A stretch of 10,796 nucleotides of DNA from CAYNJF01 sp964351745 (GCA_964351745.1 CAYGPI010000083.1:1-10796); one strand, 5' to 3'. Counted from the stretch's first letter, positions 1 to 7,709 are shown. The notes: generated from the sequence alone by a model not told the origin. Program-made: numbers and translations.

Positions 1-23
1 CATTCCTTCACAATATAATCACC

Positions 24-599
24 TTACCTAGCATCAGTTGCCTTTTTGAGCTTCAATTTGTCTCCAAATTGATATCGAGTAATCCCTTCCAAATGACCAC
101 CCACGTATAGTTTTCTTATATGAACAAAATCATCACCATCTCTTAACCAGGTCCCATGAGAGGTTCGTAGTGCTTGTCCACCACTCATCGCTGTTGCTTT
201 AACCTGATGTGATAATTTATCAAGATAGGGGGCTATCCCTTCTCCAAAGCCCCAAACAAACATGGCTAGAGCTAAGGCTACCATCACAATCGATAGTGTA
301 ATTTTACGCACTGAAATACCTGCGGCTTGCATCACGACTAACTCGCTATTTGATGCAAGAACGCCTAGCCCCATCAACGTCCCAATTAAGGCTGACATAG
401 GAAACATTTGATATATCTTTTGTGGGATGGACAGTCCTAAAACCATAGCAGCATGAATGAAACCATAGTCTCCCGTGCCTATATCTCGAACTTCATTGAC
501 TAGGGTAAAAACCAAATCTAGACCTAGCAATAGCAGCATCACCATAGCAATCGTCTTAATAATGGTTTGACCAAGATATAGAGACAATCTATTAAACAT
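24..599 (-). CDS. lptG: LPS export permease LptG, cut short by an in-frame stop
   Basis: LptG is one of the two inner-membrane permease subunits of the LptB2FG transporter, which extracts lipopolysaccharide from the inner membrane and passes it to LptC/LptA. The start is the ATG at 599, inside the overlap ATGTTTAA with the lptF stop; the frame is open further upstream but those codons are the lptF tail read in another frame. Family signatures are visible: a first membrane segment around residues 12-33, FPMSALIGTLMGLG (about 66-79), SELVVMQAAGIS (about 84-95), a third membrane segment (about 99-121) and the start of the periplasmic beta-jellyroll (GITRYQF). Normal LptG is about 355 residues with six membrane segments; this one ends at residue 191 on TAA (26-24), losing most of the jellyroll and the last three helices. 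The same frame continues after the stop (GDYIVKE) to the window edge and still fits the family, so it may be one interrupted gene. Identity is secure; functional status is open. Confidence 0.85.
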   Translation of the reverse strand: MFNRLSLYLGQTIIKTIAMVMLLLLGLDLVFTLVNEVRDIGTGDYGFIHAAMVLGLSIPQKIYQMFPMSALIGTLMGLGVLASNSELVVMQAAGISVRKITLSIVMVALALAMFVWGFGEGIAPYLDKLSHQVKATAMSGGQALRTSHGTWLRDGDDFVHIRKLYVGGHLEGITRYQFGDKLKLKKATDAR

Positions 600-1710
600 G
601 GTCCAGATCCCTTTTACGGTAGAAAATCCTAGCCCAAACACCTGACACATGGCCAATCATCACAAGACCAATCATGAACACACTGGCATGTACCCACCAA
701 ACACCAAGCCAGGGTTCCAAAACCCCTTGGGCAACCCAACGTTTGCACATAGTCAGTAAATTGTAATAAATAATAAAAATAATAATCGCGGGCAACATAC
801 GATGAAATCTCCCTTTACGAGGGGGAATACGGCTTAAAGGCATCGCAACTAAAGCTAAAATAGGAGCTGATAAAGGGATAGATATTCGCCATTGTAGTTC
901 AGATATAAAGCTCTTATTGGTTGAGCCCCAAAGCATGCTTGTTGGCATAGAGCGATACATATACAACCCTTCTTCTGGCGCTTTTCGCTCCATTAAACGC
1001 CCGTACTTATCAAAACCTACCATGAAATAATCTTGCAGCCCTGGCGTGCCTTCATATCGATACCCATCATTAAGCTCAAGGTATATGCGGCCATCTTCGG
1101 GATGAATTAAAATTTGCCCCTTTTGTGCACTAATAACGGTCCAATCATCATCTTCAGAGGGTGATGAGCGAGGCTGCTCAGCAATAAATACCTCTTTCAT
1201 TTCCTTTTTGTCATCAGACAATTGCTCAACATAAAAGACTAAACTATCATCTTGGAAAGAATAGAAACGACCTTGGTTAAGCATTTGCAAAAGCGCAACG
1301 GGCTCTTCAGAGGCAAGTAAGTTATCCTTTTGATGCTCCAGTCCCGGCACAATAACAAGCGTCATATAACCTGTTAATATCATGAGAGCAAGGCTCATAC
1401 CGAAACCGATAGTCAAAATTCTTCGCCATGAAACACCGAGCGCCATAAAGGCTGTGAATTCATGATCCACACAATACCGACCAAAAGTTAGAATAATAGA
1501 CAAAAATAGAGCTAACGGGATCAAAAAAGCAAACAGCTCTGGCAATTGCAATCCAATCATTTGCAGCAATAAGTTTGGTGACAAGTCACCTGAGGCTGCT
1601 TTGCTAATTAAGCGGACAAGCTTGTGGCTAGTGGCTATGAGCAGTAACACCGCAAAAACTGCTAACCAAGTTTTGGTTAAGTCTCTTAGTAAATACCGAT
1701 TAATTATCAT
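592..1710 (-). CDS. lptF: LPS export permease LptF
   Basis: LptF pairs with LptG and the LptB ATPase in the inner membrane to power lipopolysaccharide transport to the outer membrane. The 372 residues match the family length (E. coli 366) and layout: cytoplasmic start MIINRYLLRDLTKT, membrane segments at about 13-33, 57-77 and 98-120, a periplasmic jellyroll domain at about 121-265, and three more helices at about 276-293, 304-322 and 334-358. The conserved stretch LQWRISIPLSAPILALVAMP begins the second membrane half, and KLVRLISKAASGDLSPNLLL matches the E. coli N-terminal region closely. The ATG at 1710 gives the family's usual N-terminus, although the ribosome binding site before it is weak. 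The stop overlaps the lptG start by 8 bp, implying translational coupling. No defect is seen. It is divergent from pepA across a 239-bp gap. Confidence 0.96.
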   Translation of the reverse strand: MIINRYLLRDLTKTWLAVFAVLLLIATSHKLVRLISKAASGDLSPNLLLQMIGLQLPELFAFLIPLALFLSIILTFGRYCVDHEFTAFMALGVSWRRILTIGFGMSLALMILTGYMTLVIVPGLEHQKDNLLASEEPVALLQMLNQGRFYSFQDDSLVFYVEQLSDDKKEMKEVFIAEQPRSSPSEDDDWTVISAQKGQILIHPEDGRIYLELNDGYRYEGTPGLQDYFMVGFDKYGRLMERKAPEEGLYMYRSMPTSMLWGSTNKSFISELQWRISIPLSAPILALVAMPLSRIPPRKGRFHRMLPAIIIFIIYYNLLTMCKRWVAQGVLEPWLGVWWVHASVFMIGLVMIGHVSGVWARIFYRKRDLDHV

Positions 1711-1753
1711 TTAGTGTTATTACTCACATCTTTGCTAGGGATTGATTAGTGCC

Positions 1754-1783
1754 TAAATACATTAAAACTATTGTTTTATGCAA
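1754..1783 (-). promoter_or_regulatory. Candidate sigma-70-like promoter for lptF-lptG
   Basis: Read on the minus strand, TTGCAT (1783-1778) lies 18 nt before TATTTA (1759-1754), about 45 nt upstream of the lptF start. The -35 box is reasonable but the -10 box matches the consensus poorly. In AT-rich DNA such pairs arise by chance, so this is only a candidate. Confidence 0.25.
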
Positions 1784-1890
1784 AATGATAAAGGAACTGG
1801 GTAAAAAGGACCAGTTTAGTCTCGAGATTTGATGGCTAAATGCTAAAGCTTAGGTAGAATAGTCATCATAGCTATAAAACGGGCTAGCAT

Positions 1891-1920
1891 TTAATTGGCC
1901 AGTTTGTTTTGCGATATAAA
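1891..1920 (+). promoter_or_regulatory. Candidate promoter for pepA-valS
   Basis: TTAATT (1891-1896) and TATAAA (1915-1920) are separated by 18 nt and would start transcription roughly 20-25 nt before the pepA ATG. A second TATAAA at 1873-1878 is an alternative -10. The -35 match is weak. The call rests on position and AT-rich boxes only. Confidence 0.25.
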
Positions 1921-1939
1921 AATATATTTAACTGACATT

Positions 1940-1943
1940 GAGG
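1940..1943 (+). promoter_or_regulatory. Ribosome binding site deciding the pepA start
   Basis: GAGG lies 6 nt before the ATG at 1950. The alternative in-frame TTG at 1938 overlaps this site and would add MRLA ahead of MELSIKSG. E. coli PepA begins MEFSVKSG, so the ATG at 1950 is preferred. Confidence 0.75.
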
Positions 1944-1949
1944 CTTGCC

Positions 1950-3458
1950 ATGGAACTGAGTATAAAAAGCGGTCATCCTGAGAAGCAAAGAACGGCTTGT
2001 GTGGTTGCTGGGGTCTATGAACCAAGACGCTTAAGTGCTGTTGCAGAAAAGATCGATAAAGCGAGTGATGGGTATTTAAGTAATTTACTTAGACGCGGCG
2101 ATATTGAAGGAAAACTTGGCCAAGTTTTACTGCTACATAATATACCCGGCTCTCTTGCTGATCGAGTTCTTCTTATAGGCTGCGGCCGAGAAAGAGATCT
2201 CAGTGATCAGCAATATCATACGATTATCACGAAAGCTGTGCAGACACTTAACGAAACAGGCTCTATGGAGGCTGTGTCCTTTTTAACTGAGTTAAATGTT
2301 AAAGGGAGAGACATTGCTTGGCGTGTCCGCCATGCTGTCCAAATTAGCTTAAGTTGCTTATATACTTTTACTTCATTCAAATCATCTAAAGACAACTTAA
2401 GACGACCACTTCGAAAAATTGTATTTAACGTTCCAACTCGCAAAGAGCTCACTCTTGGCGAAAAGGCTATGCAAGAAGGTATGGCGATTGCTAAAGGTAC
2501 CTCTTTAACACGCGATTTAGGTAACACGCCACCAAATATTTGTACACCATCCTATTTAGCAGAACAAGCTTTAGAACTTTCAAAAAGTTATAACAAAATA
2601 AGCACAGTCATCTTGGATGAGGATGAAATTCAGAAGCTGAACATGAACTTGTTCCTAAGTGTCACTGCTGGTTCAAAACAGCCAGCCAAGCTTATTACGA
2701 TGACTTATAAAGGGAACTCTAAAAAGACCAAACCTATCGTTATCGTTGGGAAGGGCATCACCTTCGACACTGGCGGGAACAGCCTTAAAGCTCCCAAAAG
2801 CATGGTCGGCATGAAATATGATATGTGTGGTGCTGCAGCTGTGTTTGGTACACTTAAAGCGATTGCAGAGCTTGATTTACCAGTTTCAGTCATTGGCGTT
2901 ATCCCAACTTGTGAAAATATGATTGGCGGCAATGCGACAAGGCCGGATGACGTTATCACGAGTATGTCTGGCCAAACCGTTGAAATTGCTAACACCGATG
3001 CTGAAGGCCGCCTTATCCTCGCAGATGCTTTGACTTATGTTGAGAGATTTGATCCAGAGGCTGTTGTTGACATTGCAACCTTAACAGGAGCGTGTCTTAT
3101 CGCACTAGGCCATCACGCATCAGGCCTCATGAGCAATCATCAGCCTCTTGCTCATGAGCTATTAAACGCTGGCACTATTTCTGGTGATAAAGCGTGGCAA
3201 CTTCCTCTCTGGGACGAATATGCAGATTATTTAAAAAGCGCTGTTGCTGACATGAGTAATGCGGCATCGCCACCTGTGGCAGGCACCATTGCAGCCGGTA
3301 TGTTTTTGTCTAAGTTTTCAAAAAAATACCATTGGGCTCATTTAGACGTGGCTGGAACTGCGCTTGATTTTATCAATCCACAATCAGGAGCCAGTGGTAG
3401 GCCTGTGCCCTTACTAGTTCAATTCATTATTAACAAAATAGAATCAAATAAAGGTTAA
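1950..3458 (+). CDS. pepA: Leucyl aminopeptidase PepA (M17 family)
   Basis: This is a cytosolic hexameric M17 metallo-aminopeptidase that removes N-terminal residues, preferring leucine, in peptide turnover. The 502 residues match E. coli PepA (503) nearly end to end. The N-terminal domain carries KSGHPEKQRTACVVAGVYEP and the catalytic domain starts near DLGNTPPNIC. All active-site residues are visible: metal ligands K268 (GKG), D273 (FDTGG), D291 (KYDMCG), D350 and E352 (NTDAEGR), plus catalytic K280 and R354. The family loop GGISIK reads GGNSLK here, a change that spares the catalytic lysine. In E. coli PepA also binds DNA as an accessory factor in Xer recombination at cer and as a regulator of carAB; whether this one does cannot be seen. 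It is followed after only 7 bp by valS, so the two are probably co-transcribed. Confidence 0.97.
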   Translation: MELSIKSGHPEKQRTACVVAGVYEPRRLSAVAEKIDKASDGYLSNLLRRGDIEGKLGQVLLLHNIPGSLADRVLLIGCGRERDLSDQQYHTIITKAVQTLNETGSMEAVSFLTELNVKGRDIAWRVRHAVQISLSCLYTFTSFKSSKDNLRRPLRKIVFNVPTRKELTLGEKAMQEGMAIAKGTSLTRDLGNTPPNICTPSYLAEQALELSKSYNKISTVILDEDEIQKLNMNLFLSVTAGSKQPAKLITMTYKGNSKKTKPIVIVGKGITFDTGGNSLKAPKSMVGMKYDMCGAAAVFGTLKAIAELDLPVSVIGVIPTCENMIGGNATRPDDVITSMSGQTVEIANTDAEGRLILADALTYVERFDPEAVVDIATLTGACLIALGHHASGLMSNHQPLAHELLNAGTISGDKAWQLPLWDEYADYLKSAVADMSNAASPPVAGTIAAGMFLSKFSKKYHWAHLDVAGTALDFINPQSGASGRPVPLLVQFIINKIESNKG

Positions 3459-3465
3459 TCGTATC

Positions 3466-6237
3466 ATGGAAAAAGTTTACAACCCCCAAGCCATTGAAAC
3501 CAAATGGTACGCTTTTTGGGAGTCTAATGACCAATTTAAACCTTCGGGACAAGGGGATCCATATTGTATTATGCTCCCACCACCCAATGTCACAGGTTCA
3601 CTTCACATGGGTCATGCTTTTCAGGATACGATCATGGATACGCTTATTCGGTATCATAGAATGAGCGGTTACAATACCCTTTGGCAGCCAGGCACGGACC
3701 ATGCTGGCATTGCAACGCAGATGGTTGTTGAAAGACAACTACTCCAAAAAGAAACATCTCGTTACGATTTGGGACGCGAAGCTTTTGTAGAAAAAATTTG
3801 GGAGTGGAAAGCAGAATCAGGCAATACCATTCAAAACCAAATGAAAAGGCTTGGTGCTTCCTGTGATTGGAGTAAAGAGCGCTTCACCATGGATGATGGT
3901 CTTTCTGATGCGGTCAAAGAAGTTTTTGTAAAGCTTTATGAGGAAGATCTCATCTATAAGGGTAAACGTCTTGTCAACTGGGACCCTAAGCTTAAAACGG
4001 CAGTTTCTGACTTAGAAGTCATTTCTCAAGAAGAACAAGGCCATATGTGGCATATACGCTACCCCCTGGCAAATTCTGATCAAAGCATCACTGTGGCAAC
4101 GACACGACCAGAAACAATGCTAGGTGACATGGCTGTTGCAGTTCACCCGGAAGATCAACGTTATAAGAGTTTAATTGGCCAAAACATCGCGCTGCCATTA
4201 ACGCAGCGTTTAATCCCCATCATTGCAGATGATTATGTTGATCCTGATTTTGGGACTGGCTGCGTTAAGATAACCCCTGCCCATGACTTTAATGACTATG
4301 AAATGGGCAAAAGACATCAATTAGAGCCTCTCAATATCTTAGATCATGATGCCCATCTCAACGAGCACGTGCCTCTTGCATACCAAGGGCTTGAGCGTTT
4401 TGCTGCTCGCAAAAAGGTACTAGCCGACCTCTTAGAGCAAGAGCTCTTAGTGAAAGAAGAGCCACACACCTTAAAAATCCCACGTGGGGATAGAAGTGGC
4501 GTTATTGTCGAGCCATTACTTACCGATCAGTGGTTCGTCAAAGCGAAACCTCTTGCTCAAAAAGCGATTGAAGCTGTTGAGTCAGGGGATATCAAATTTG
4601 TCCCAGAAAATTGGCAAAAAACTTACTATGAGTGGATGAACAATATCCAAGACTGGTGTATCAGTCGCCAGTTATGGTGGGGTCACCAAATCCCAGCATG
4701 GTCCGATCTCGACGGAAAAATTTATGTTGCCACCTCAGAGCAAGAGGCTCGAGCGAAGTATGACATTGGTGGTAACGTTGTACTCACGCAAGATGAAGAC
4801 GTCTTAGACACTTGGTTTTCATCAGCACTTTGGCCATTTTCAACGTTAGGCTGGCCACAAGAATCAAGTGAACTTGCCCAATTTTACCCAACTAGCGTAT
4901 TGGTCACAGGATTTGACATCATTTTCTTCTGGGTAGCTCGTATGGTGATGATGGGCTATAAATTTACAGGCAAGCGCCCTTTTCACACTGTTTTTGTTCA
5001 TGGTCTTATCCAAGATCCTGAAGGACAAAAAATGTCCAAGTCAAAGGGTAATGTCATCGATCCTCTCGACTTAATTGACGGTATTAAACTCGAGGACTTA
5101 GTTAAAAAACGCACCACGGGACTCATGCAGCCTGAAGTCGCTAAAAAAATTGACAAGTTAACAAGACGACAGTTCCCTGAAGGGATACCAAGTTTTGGTA
5201 CTGATGCTGTTCGATTTACATTTTTAGCACTTGCAACCACAGGCCGCCATATCCGTTTTGATTTACACAGAGTCGAAGGGTACCGAAATTTTTGTAATAA
5301 AATATGGAATGCTACTCGCTATGTTCTTATGAACGTTGAAGATAAAGCCCTGGGTCAGTCTCAAGAAGAGAGGGAACTTGGTCTAGCAGATCGCTGGATA
5401 TTCTCTCAATTACAAGTCCTTAAATTAAACGCTAAAAAACATATTGAAAATTACCGCTTTGACTTATTAGCAACATGTTTATATGAATTTATGTGGCATG
5501 ATTATTGTGATTGGTATTTAGAGCTTTCTAAGCCTATTTTAAATAACGAAAGCTCAACCACAAAGGCCATTCAAGGCACTCGATATACACTCATATCTGT
5601 CCTGGAAGAAGTGATGAGAATCATGCATCCCATGATGCCTTATCTAACCGAAGAAATTTGGCAAAAAATTGCTCCAATGGTTTCTAAAGTTAAAGATAAT
5701 GACTCGATCATGACAAGCGCATACCCTCAATATGATGAAAGCAAGGTTTCTCAAAAAGCCACTCAAAGCTTAGAGTGGATCAAAACCTTTATTTCTGGTA
5801 TTAGAAACATCCGAGGGGAAATGAATATCGCCCCGAGCAAAATGATGAGTTGCCTATTTCATGGTGGCTCCATCGAAGAAAATGACGTTCTCCATGAAAA
5901 TAAAGACTGGATCCAAGCCTTAGCGAAATTAGAAACACTAGAGCCAGTCGTAGATAAAGATAGTATCCCAGATTCTGCAACTCAGCTTGCAGGTGATATG
6001 GAGCTCTTTATTCCATTGAAAGGACTTGTAGACGTAGATCAAGAAAGCAAACGTCTCACGAAAGAGATTGAAAAGCTTACAAAAGAGAAAAAGAAGTCTG
6101 AGTCTAAATTAGAAAATGAAAGATACGTGAGTAATGCGCCTCCAGAAATTGTCGAGCTCGAAAAACAACGCCTTAGTGAGTTTAGTTTGTCTATTGAGCG
6201 CTTATCTGCACAATTAACGAAACTAGAAGCTCTATAA
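3466..6237 (+). CDS. valS: Valyl-tRNA synthetase
   Basis: ValRS is a class I aminoacyl-tRNA synthetase that charges tRNA-Val and hydrolyses mischarged Thr-tRNA-Val in an editing domain. Of the 923 residues (E. coli 951), the HIGH motif is HMGH at 47-50 within PPPNVTGSLHMGHAF. The CP1 editing domain carries TTRPETMLGD from 212. KMSKS is at 522-526 within GQKMSKSKGN. The anticodon-binding helical domain follows the catalytic core, and the C-terminal tRNA-binding coiled coil occupies about 855-923 and is rich in Lys and Glu. No frameshift or missing catalytic motif is seen. An AAAGG at 3450-3454, inside the end of pepA, gives an 11-nt spacing to the ATG. The stop overlaps the next start as TAATG. 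In many gammaproteobacteria holC lies between pepA and valS; here there is no room for it. The call is certain. Confidence 0.98.
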   Translation: MEKVYNPQAIETKWYAFWESNDQFKPSGQGDPYCIMLPPPNVTGSLHMGHAFQDTIMDTLIRYHRMSGYNTLWQPGTDHAGIATQMVVERQLLQKETSRYDLGREAFVEKIWEWKAESGNTIQNQMKRLGASCDWSKERFTMDDGLSDAVKEVFVKLYEEDLIYKGKRLVNWDPKLKTAVSDLEVISQEEQGHMWHIRYPLANSDQSITVATTRPETMLGDMAVAVHPEDQRYKSLIGQNIALPLTQRLIPIIADDYVDPDFGTGCVKITPAHDFNDYEMGKRHQLEPLNILDHDAHLNEHVPLAYQGLERFAARKKVLADLLEQELLVKEEPHTLKIPRGDRSGVIVEPLLTDQWFVKAKPLAQKAIEAVESGDIKFVPENWQKTYYEWMNNIQDWCISRQLWWGHQIPAWSDLDGKIYVATSEQEARAKYDIGGNVVLTQDEDVLDTWFSSALWPFSTLGWPQESSELAQFYPTSVLVTGFDIIFFWVARMVMMGYKFTGKRPFHTVFVHGLIQDPEGQKMSKSKGNVIDPLDLIDGIKLEDLVKKRTTGLMQPEVAKKIDKLTRRQFPEGIPSFGTDAVRFTFLALATTGRHIRFDLHRVEGYRNFCNKIWNATRYVLMNVEDKALGQSQEERELGLADRWIFSQLQVLKLNAKKHIENYRFDLLATCLYEFMWHDYCDWYLELSKPILNNESSTTKAIQGTRYTLISVLEEVMRIMHPMMPYLTEEIWQKIAPMVSKVKDNDSIMTSAYPQYDESKVSQKATQSLEWIKTFISGIRNIRGEMNIAPSKMMSCLFHGGSIEENDVLHENKDWIQALAKLETLEPVVDKDSIPDSATQLAGDMELFIPLKGLVDVDQESKRLTKEIEKLTKEKKKSESKLENERYVSNAPPEIVELEKQRLSEFSLSIERLSAQLTKLEAL

Positions 6238-7154
6238 TGCTGACTAACGCTCTTCTTAAACGATTTATAAGAAGAGCGTATCAGGGTGGACATGGTGAGC
6301 TTCACCTCAAGTCGACGCAAGAAGTTCGCGAGCATATCCAGAATTTGATGTGCCCTCATGCTCATCTTTGTGAATTTGAAGACTACCAGCCAGAACCAAA
6401 TATTGATTTTCGCATCTATCGTGCCAAGAAACCTAAGCAAACCATTTGGTTTGTAAGAGCAAGTGCCTATACGGGTGGCGGCTCCTTAAATGACACAAAC
6501 GGGATCTGCGACACGCTCAGACAAAAATATAATGCTCATGTGGTTAGCTTAAATTTTAGAGCCCCGCCAGAGTATAAGTTCCCAACCTATTTTGATGACA
6601 TTTTGGCTACCGTAAGGTGGATCCACGAACATATTGAAACATTAAACCTTACAGAGCCCATGATAAGCTGGGGTGAAAGCTCCGGTGGCGCTCTGGTAGC
6701 AAGCTTAAACCAATACCTGACAAAACATCATCAAAACTTCTTTGATGCTCAAGTTCTCGTTTATCCACTGCTTGATCTTGTTACACAAACACCATCAAGA
6801 AAGGCTTTTGGCCAAGGATACATGCTAGATATAAGCATGATCCACTGGCTTGAAAAACGAGTACTTAATAGTTTAGCGGAGCGTCAAGATTTTCGTGCTT
6901 CACCTGGTCTTCACACCGTGAAAGATCAGCCACCAACCATTGTGATCACGAGTGAGTTTGATCCATTGAAAGATGAAGGCTATCAGTACGCACAGAGACT
7001 TAAAGCAAATGGTTCTCAAGTATCTTATTATTGTGCTCCACAAATGATCCATGGTTTCCTAAGATATTACAATAAACTAGATGCAGCAGAAAATGTTTTC
7101 ACTTGGATAGACACTGAACTAGAGGCTTTAATACAATCAGACAAATCAGAGTAG
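6237..7154 (+). CDS. Alpha/beta hydrolase, hormone-sensitive-lipase-like (esterase/lipase)
   Basis: This is a 305-residue serine hydrolase of the alpha/beta-hydrolase-3 type; its substrate is unknown. A plausible catalytic triad is visible: Ser148 in the nucleophile elbow GESSGG (family usual GDSAGG), Asp242 in EFDPLKDEG and His272 in MIHGF. NFRAPPEYKFP (106-116) matches the family's YRLAPEHPFP strand-helix. The usual oxyanion motif HGGG is replaced by SAYTGGGS (76-83), so the first histidine is missing. There is no signal peptide or membrane segment, so it is probably cytosolic. The start ATG shares its A with the valS stop (TAATG), which argues for coupled translation; the nearest later in-frame ATG is codon 38 and would remove an apparently folded N-terminus. 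A perfect 12-bp inverted repeat lies in codons 4-15. Fold confidence is high; the biochemical role is unassigned. Confidence 0.9.
   Translation: MLTNALLKRFIRRAYQGGHGELHLKSTQEVREHIQNLMCPHAHLCEFEDYQPEPNIDFRIYRAKKPKQTIWFVRASAYTGGGSLNDTNGICDTLRQKYNAHVVSLNFRAPPEYKFPTYFDDILATVRWIHEHIETLNLTEPMISWGESSGGALVASLNQYLTKHHQNFFDAQVLVYPLLDLVTQTPSRKAFGQGYMLDISMIHWLEKRVLNSLAERQDFRASPGLHTVKDQPPTIVITSEFDPLKDEGYQYAQRLKANGSQVSYYCAPQMIHGFLRYYNKLDAAENVFTWIDTELEALIQSDKSE
6247..6279 (+). repeat. Perfect 12-bp inverted repeat (stem-loop) in the hydrolase start
   Basis: ACGCTCTTCTTA (6247-6258) and TAAGAAGAGCGT (6268-6279) are exact reverse complements around a 9-nt loop AACGATTTA. The stem begins 10 nt after the valS stop and falls within codons 4-15 of the hydrolase. 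The bases after it (ATCAGGGTGG) are not U-rich, so it does not look like a standard intrinsic terminator. It could attenuate translation or transcription between valS and the hydrolase, or slow mRNA decay; that role is inferred. Confidence 0.85.
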
Positions 7155-7162
7155 TTTCACCC

Positions 7163-7193
7163 CGATAAACAACAAGTAATTTTTGATTTATCG
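7163..7193. terminator. Possible bidirectional terminator between convergent genes
   Basis: CGATAAA (7163-7169) and TTTATCG (7187-7193) form a 7-bp inverted repeat with a 17-nt loop in the 52-bp gap between two convergent genes. The position fits a shared terminator, but the loop is long, the stem is AT-rich and no clear U-tract follows on either strand. Confidence 0.3.
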
Positions 7194-7206
7194 AACCATG
7201 AAAATT

Positions 7207-7704
7207 TTATAAACTTGCATCTGATGCTAAAATTACATCAGCATGCTGAGACAATATACGATCACTTACTTCTTTAGCTCTCCCTGCAGAGACATCGATC
7301 ATCACCAAATAATGGCCCAGTTTAACCGCATTTTCTGTTGCAGCCACAACCCCTCTTTTTATGCCAAATCCTATTAAGGCTGATGCCCATAGTCCAAACA
7401 TGAATCCAAATCCAACAATACCTAAAATCCCTAGAGAAGTGATCTTAGTCTCAGGCAAAAAGAAGTAAAATAGCGCATATATAACCATAACGAGCAGAGC
7501 TGCCAGCAGAGAGCCAATTTTTAAGGCCGGCAATAAGTTTGTAGTATGGAAAATACTTGCATTGTGCAAATGTGCTTGCTCTACCCAATCTGGATGTTTA
7601 GCCACAACATGAACGTGTGAATCAGCTATACCAACTTGCTCTAGCTCAGAAACAAGCTTTCTAGTCACGCCTAGGCTTTGCGTCATAAAGCATAATCTTT
7701 TCAT
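7207..7704 (-). CDS. Small membrane protein, DUF1269-like
   Basis: This is a 165-residue protein of unknown function. Its layout resembles DUF1269-type proteins of Proteobacteria: a soluble N-terminal alpha/beta segment (MKRLCFMTQSLGVTRKLVSE, with VHVVAKH near 31-37), two membrane helices (about 63-83 and 89-115, the second glycine-rich), then a cytoplasmic C-terminal segment with GHYLVMIDVSAGRAKEV (130-146). The start at 7704 is chosen because GGGAG lies 5 nt upstream; an in-frame ATG 13 codons earlier lacks such a site and would put the ribosome binding site inside the gene. It is a single gene, convergent with the hydrolase. No catalytic residues are evident, and the family assignment is from memory of its architecture. 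Confidence 0.8.
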   Translation of the reverse strand: MKRLCFMTQSLGVTRKLVSELEQVGIADSHVHVVAKHPDWVEQAHLHNASIFHTTNLLPALKIGSLLAALLVMVIYALFYFFLPETKITSLGILGIVGFGFMFGLWASALIGFGIKRGVVAATENAVKLGHYLVMIDVSAGRAKEVSDRILSQHADVILASDASL

Positions 7705-7709
7705 CTTTA

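Larger units (their letters stand above)
1711..1949. promoter_or_regulatory. Divergent intergenic region between lptF and pepA
   Basis: This gap must hold the promoters for lptF-lptG (minus) and pepA-valS (plus). It is AT-rich and shows no credible gene. Visible structure: an inverted repeat AACTGG (1795-1800) / CCAGTT (1811-1816) with a 10-nt loop, and a short tandem repeat GCTAAA-T-GCTAAA (1835-1847). I could not match either to a known regulator site. That it contains promoters follows from the divergent arrangement; the exact positions are uncertain. Confidence 0.7.

Noticed and set aside
600..656. Extended N-terminus for LptG (19 extra codons starting MAMCQVFG)
   Set aside because: These codons are the lptF C-terminal region in another frame; the internal ATG at 599 gives the family N-terminus and the standard short overlap.
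1711..1949. A tRNA or small gene in the lptF-pepA gap
   Set aside because: No cloverleaf-like arms or convincing ribosome-site-plus-ORF combination was visible apart from the pepA start.
2216..2527. Minus-strand open frames inside pepA (2216-2527 and 2705-2995)
   Set aside because: They lie opposite well-conserved PepA coding sequence and their translations resemble no protein family I know.
4998..5240. Minus-strand open frames within or over the end of valS (4998-5240 and 6039-6440)
   Set aside because: They are antisense to the conserved KMSKS region and to the ValRS coiled coil and hydrolase start; the low-complexity Ser/Phe content is what antisense of a Lys/Glu-rich coiled coil produces.
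6247..6279. The 12-bp hairpin as a simple valS terminator
   Set aside because: No U-tract follows and the hairpin lies inside a well-supported downstream gene whose start overlaps the valS stop.
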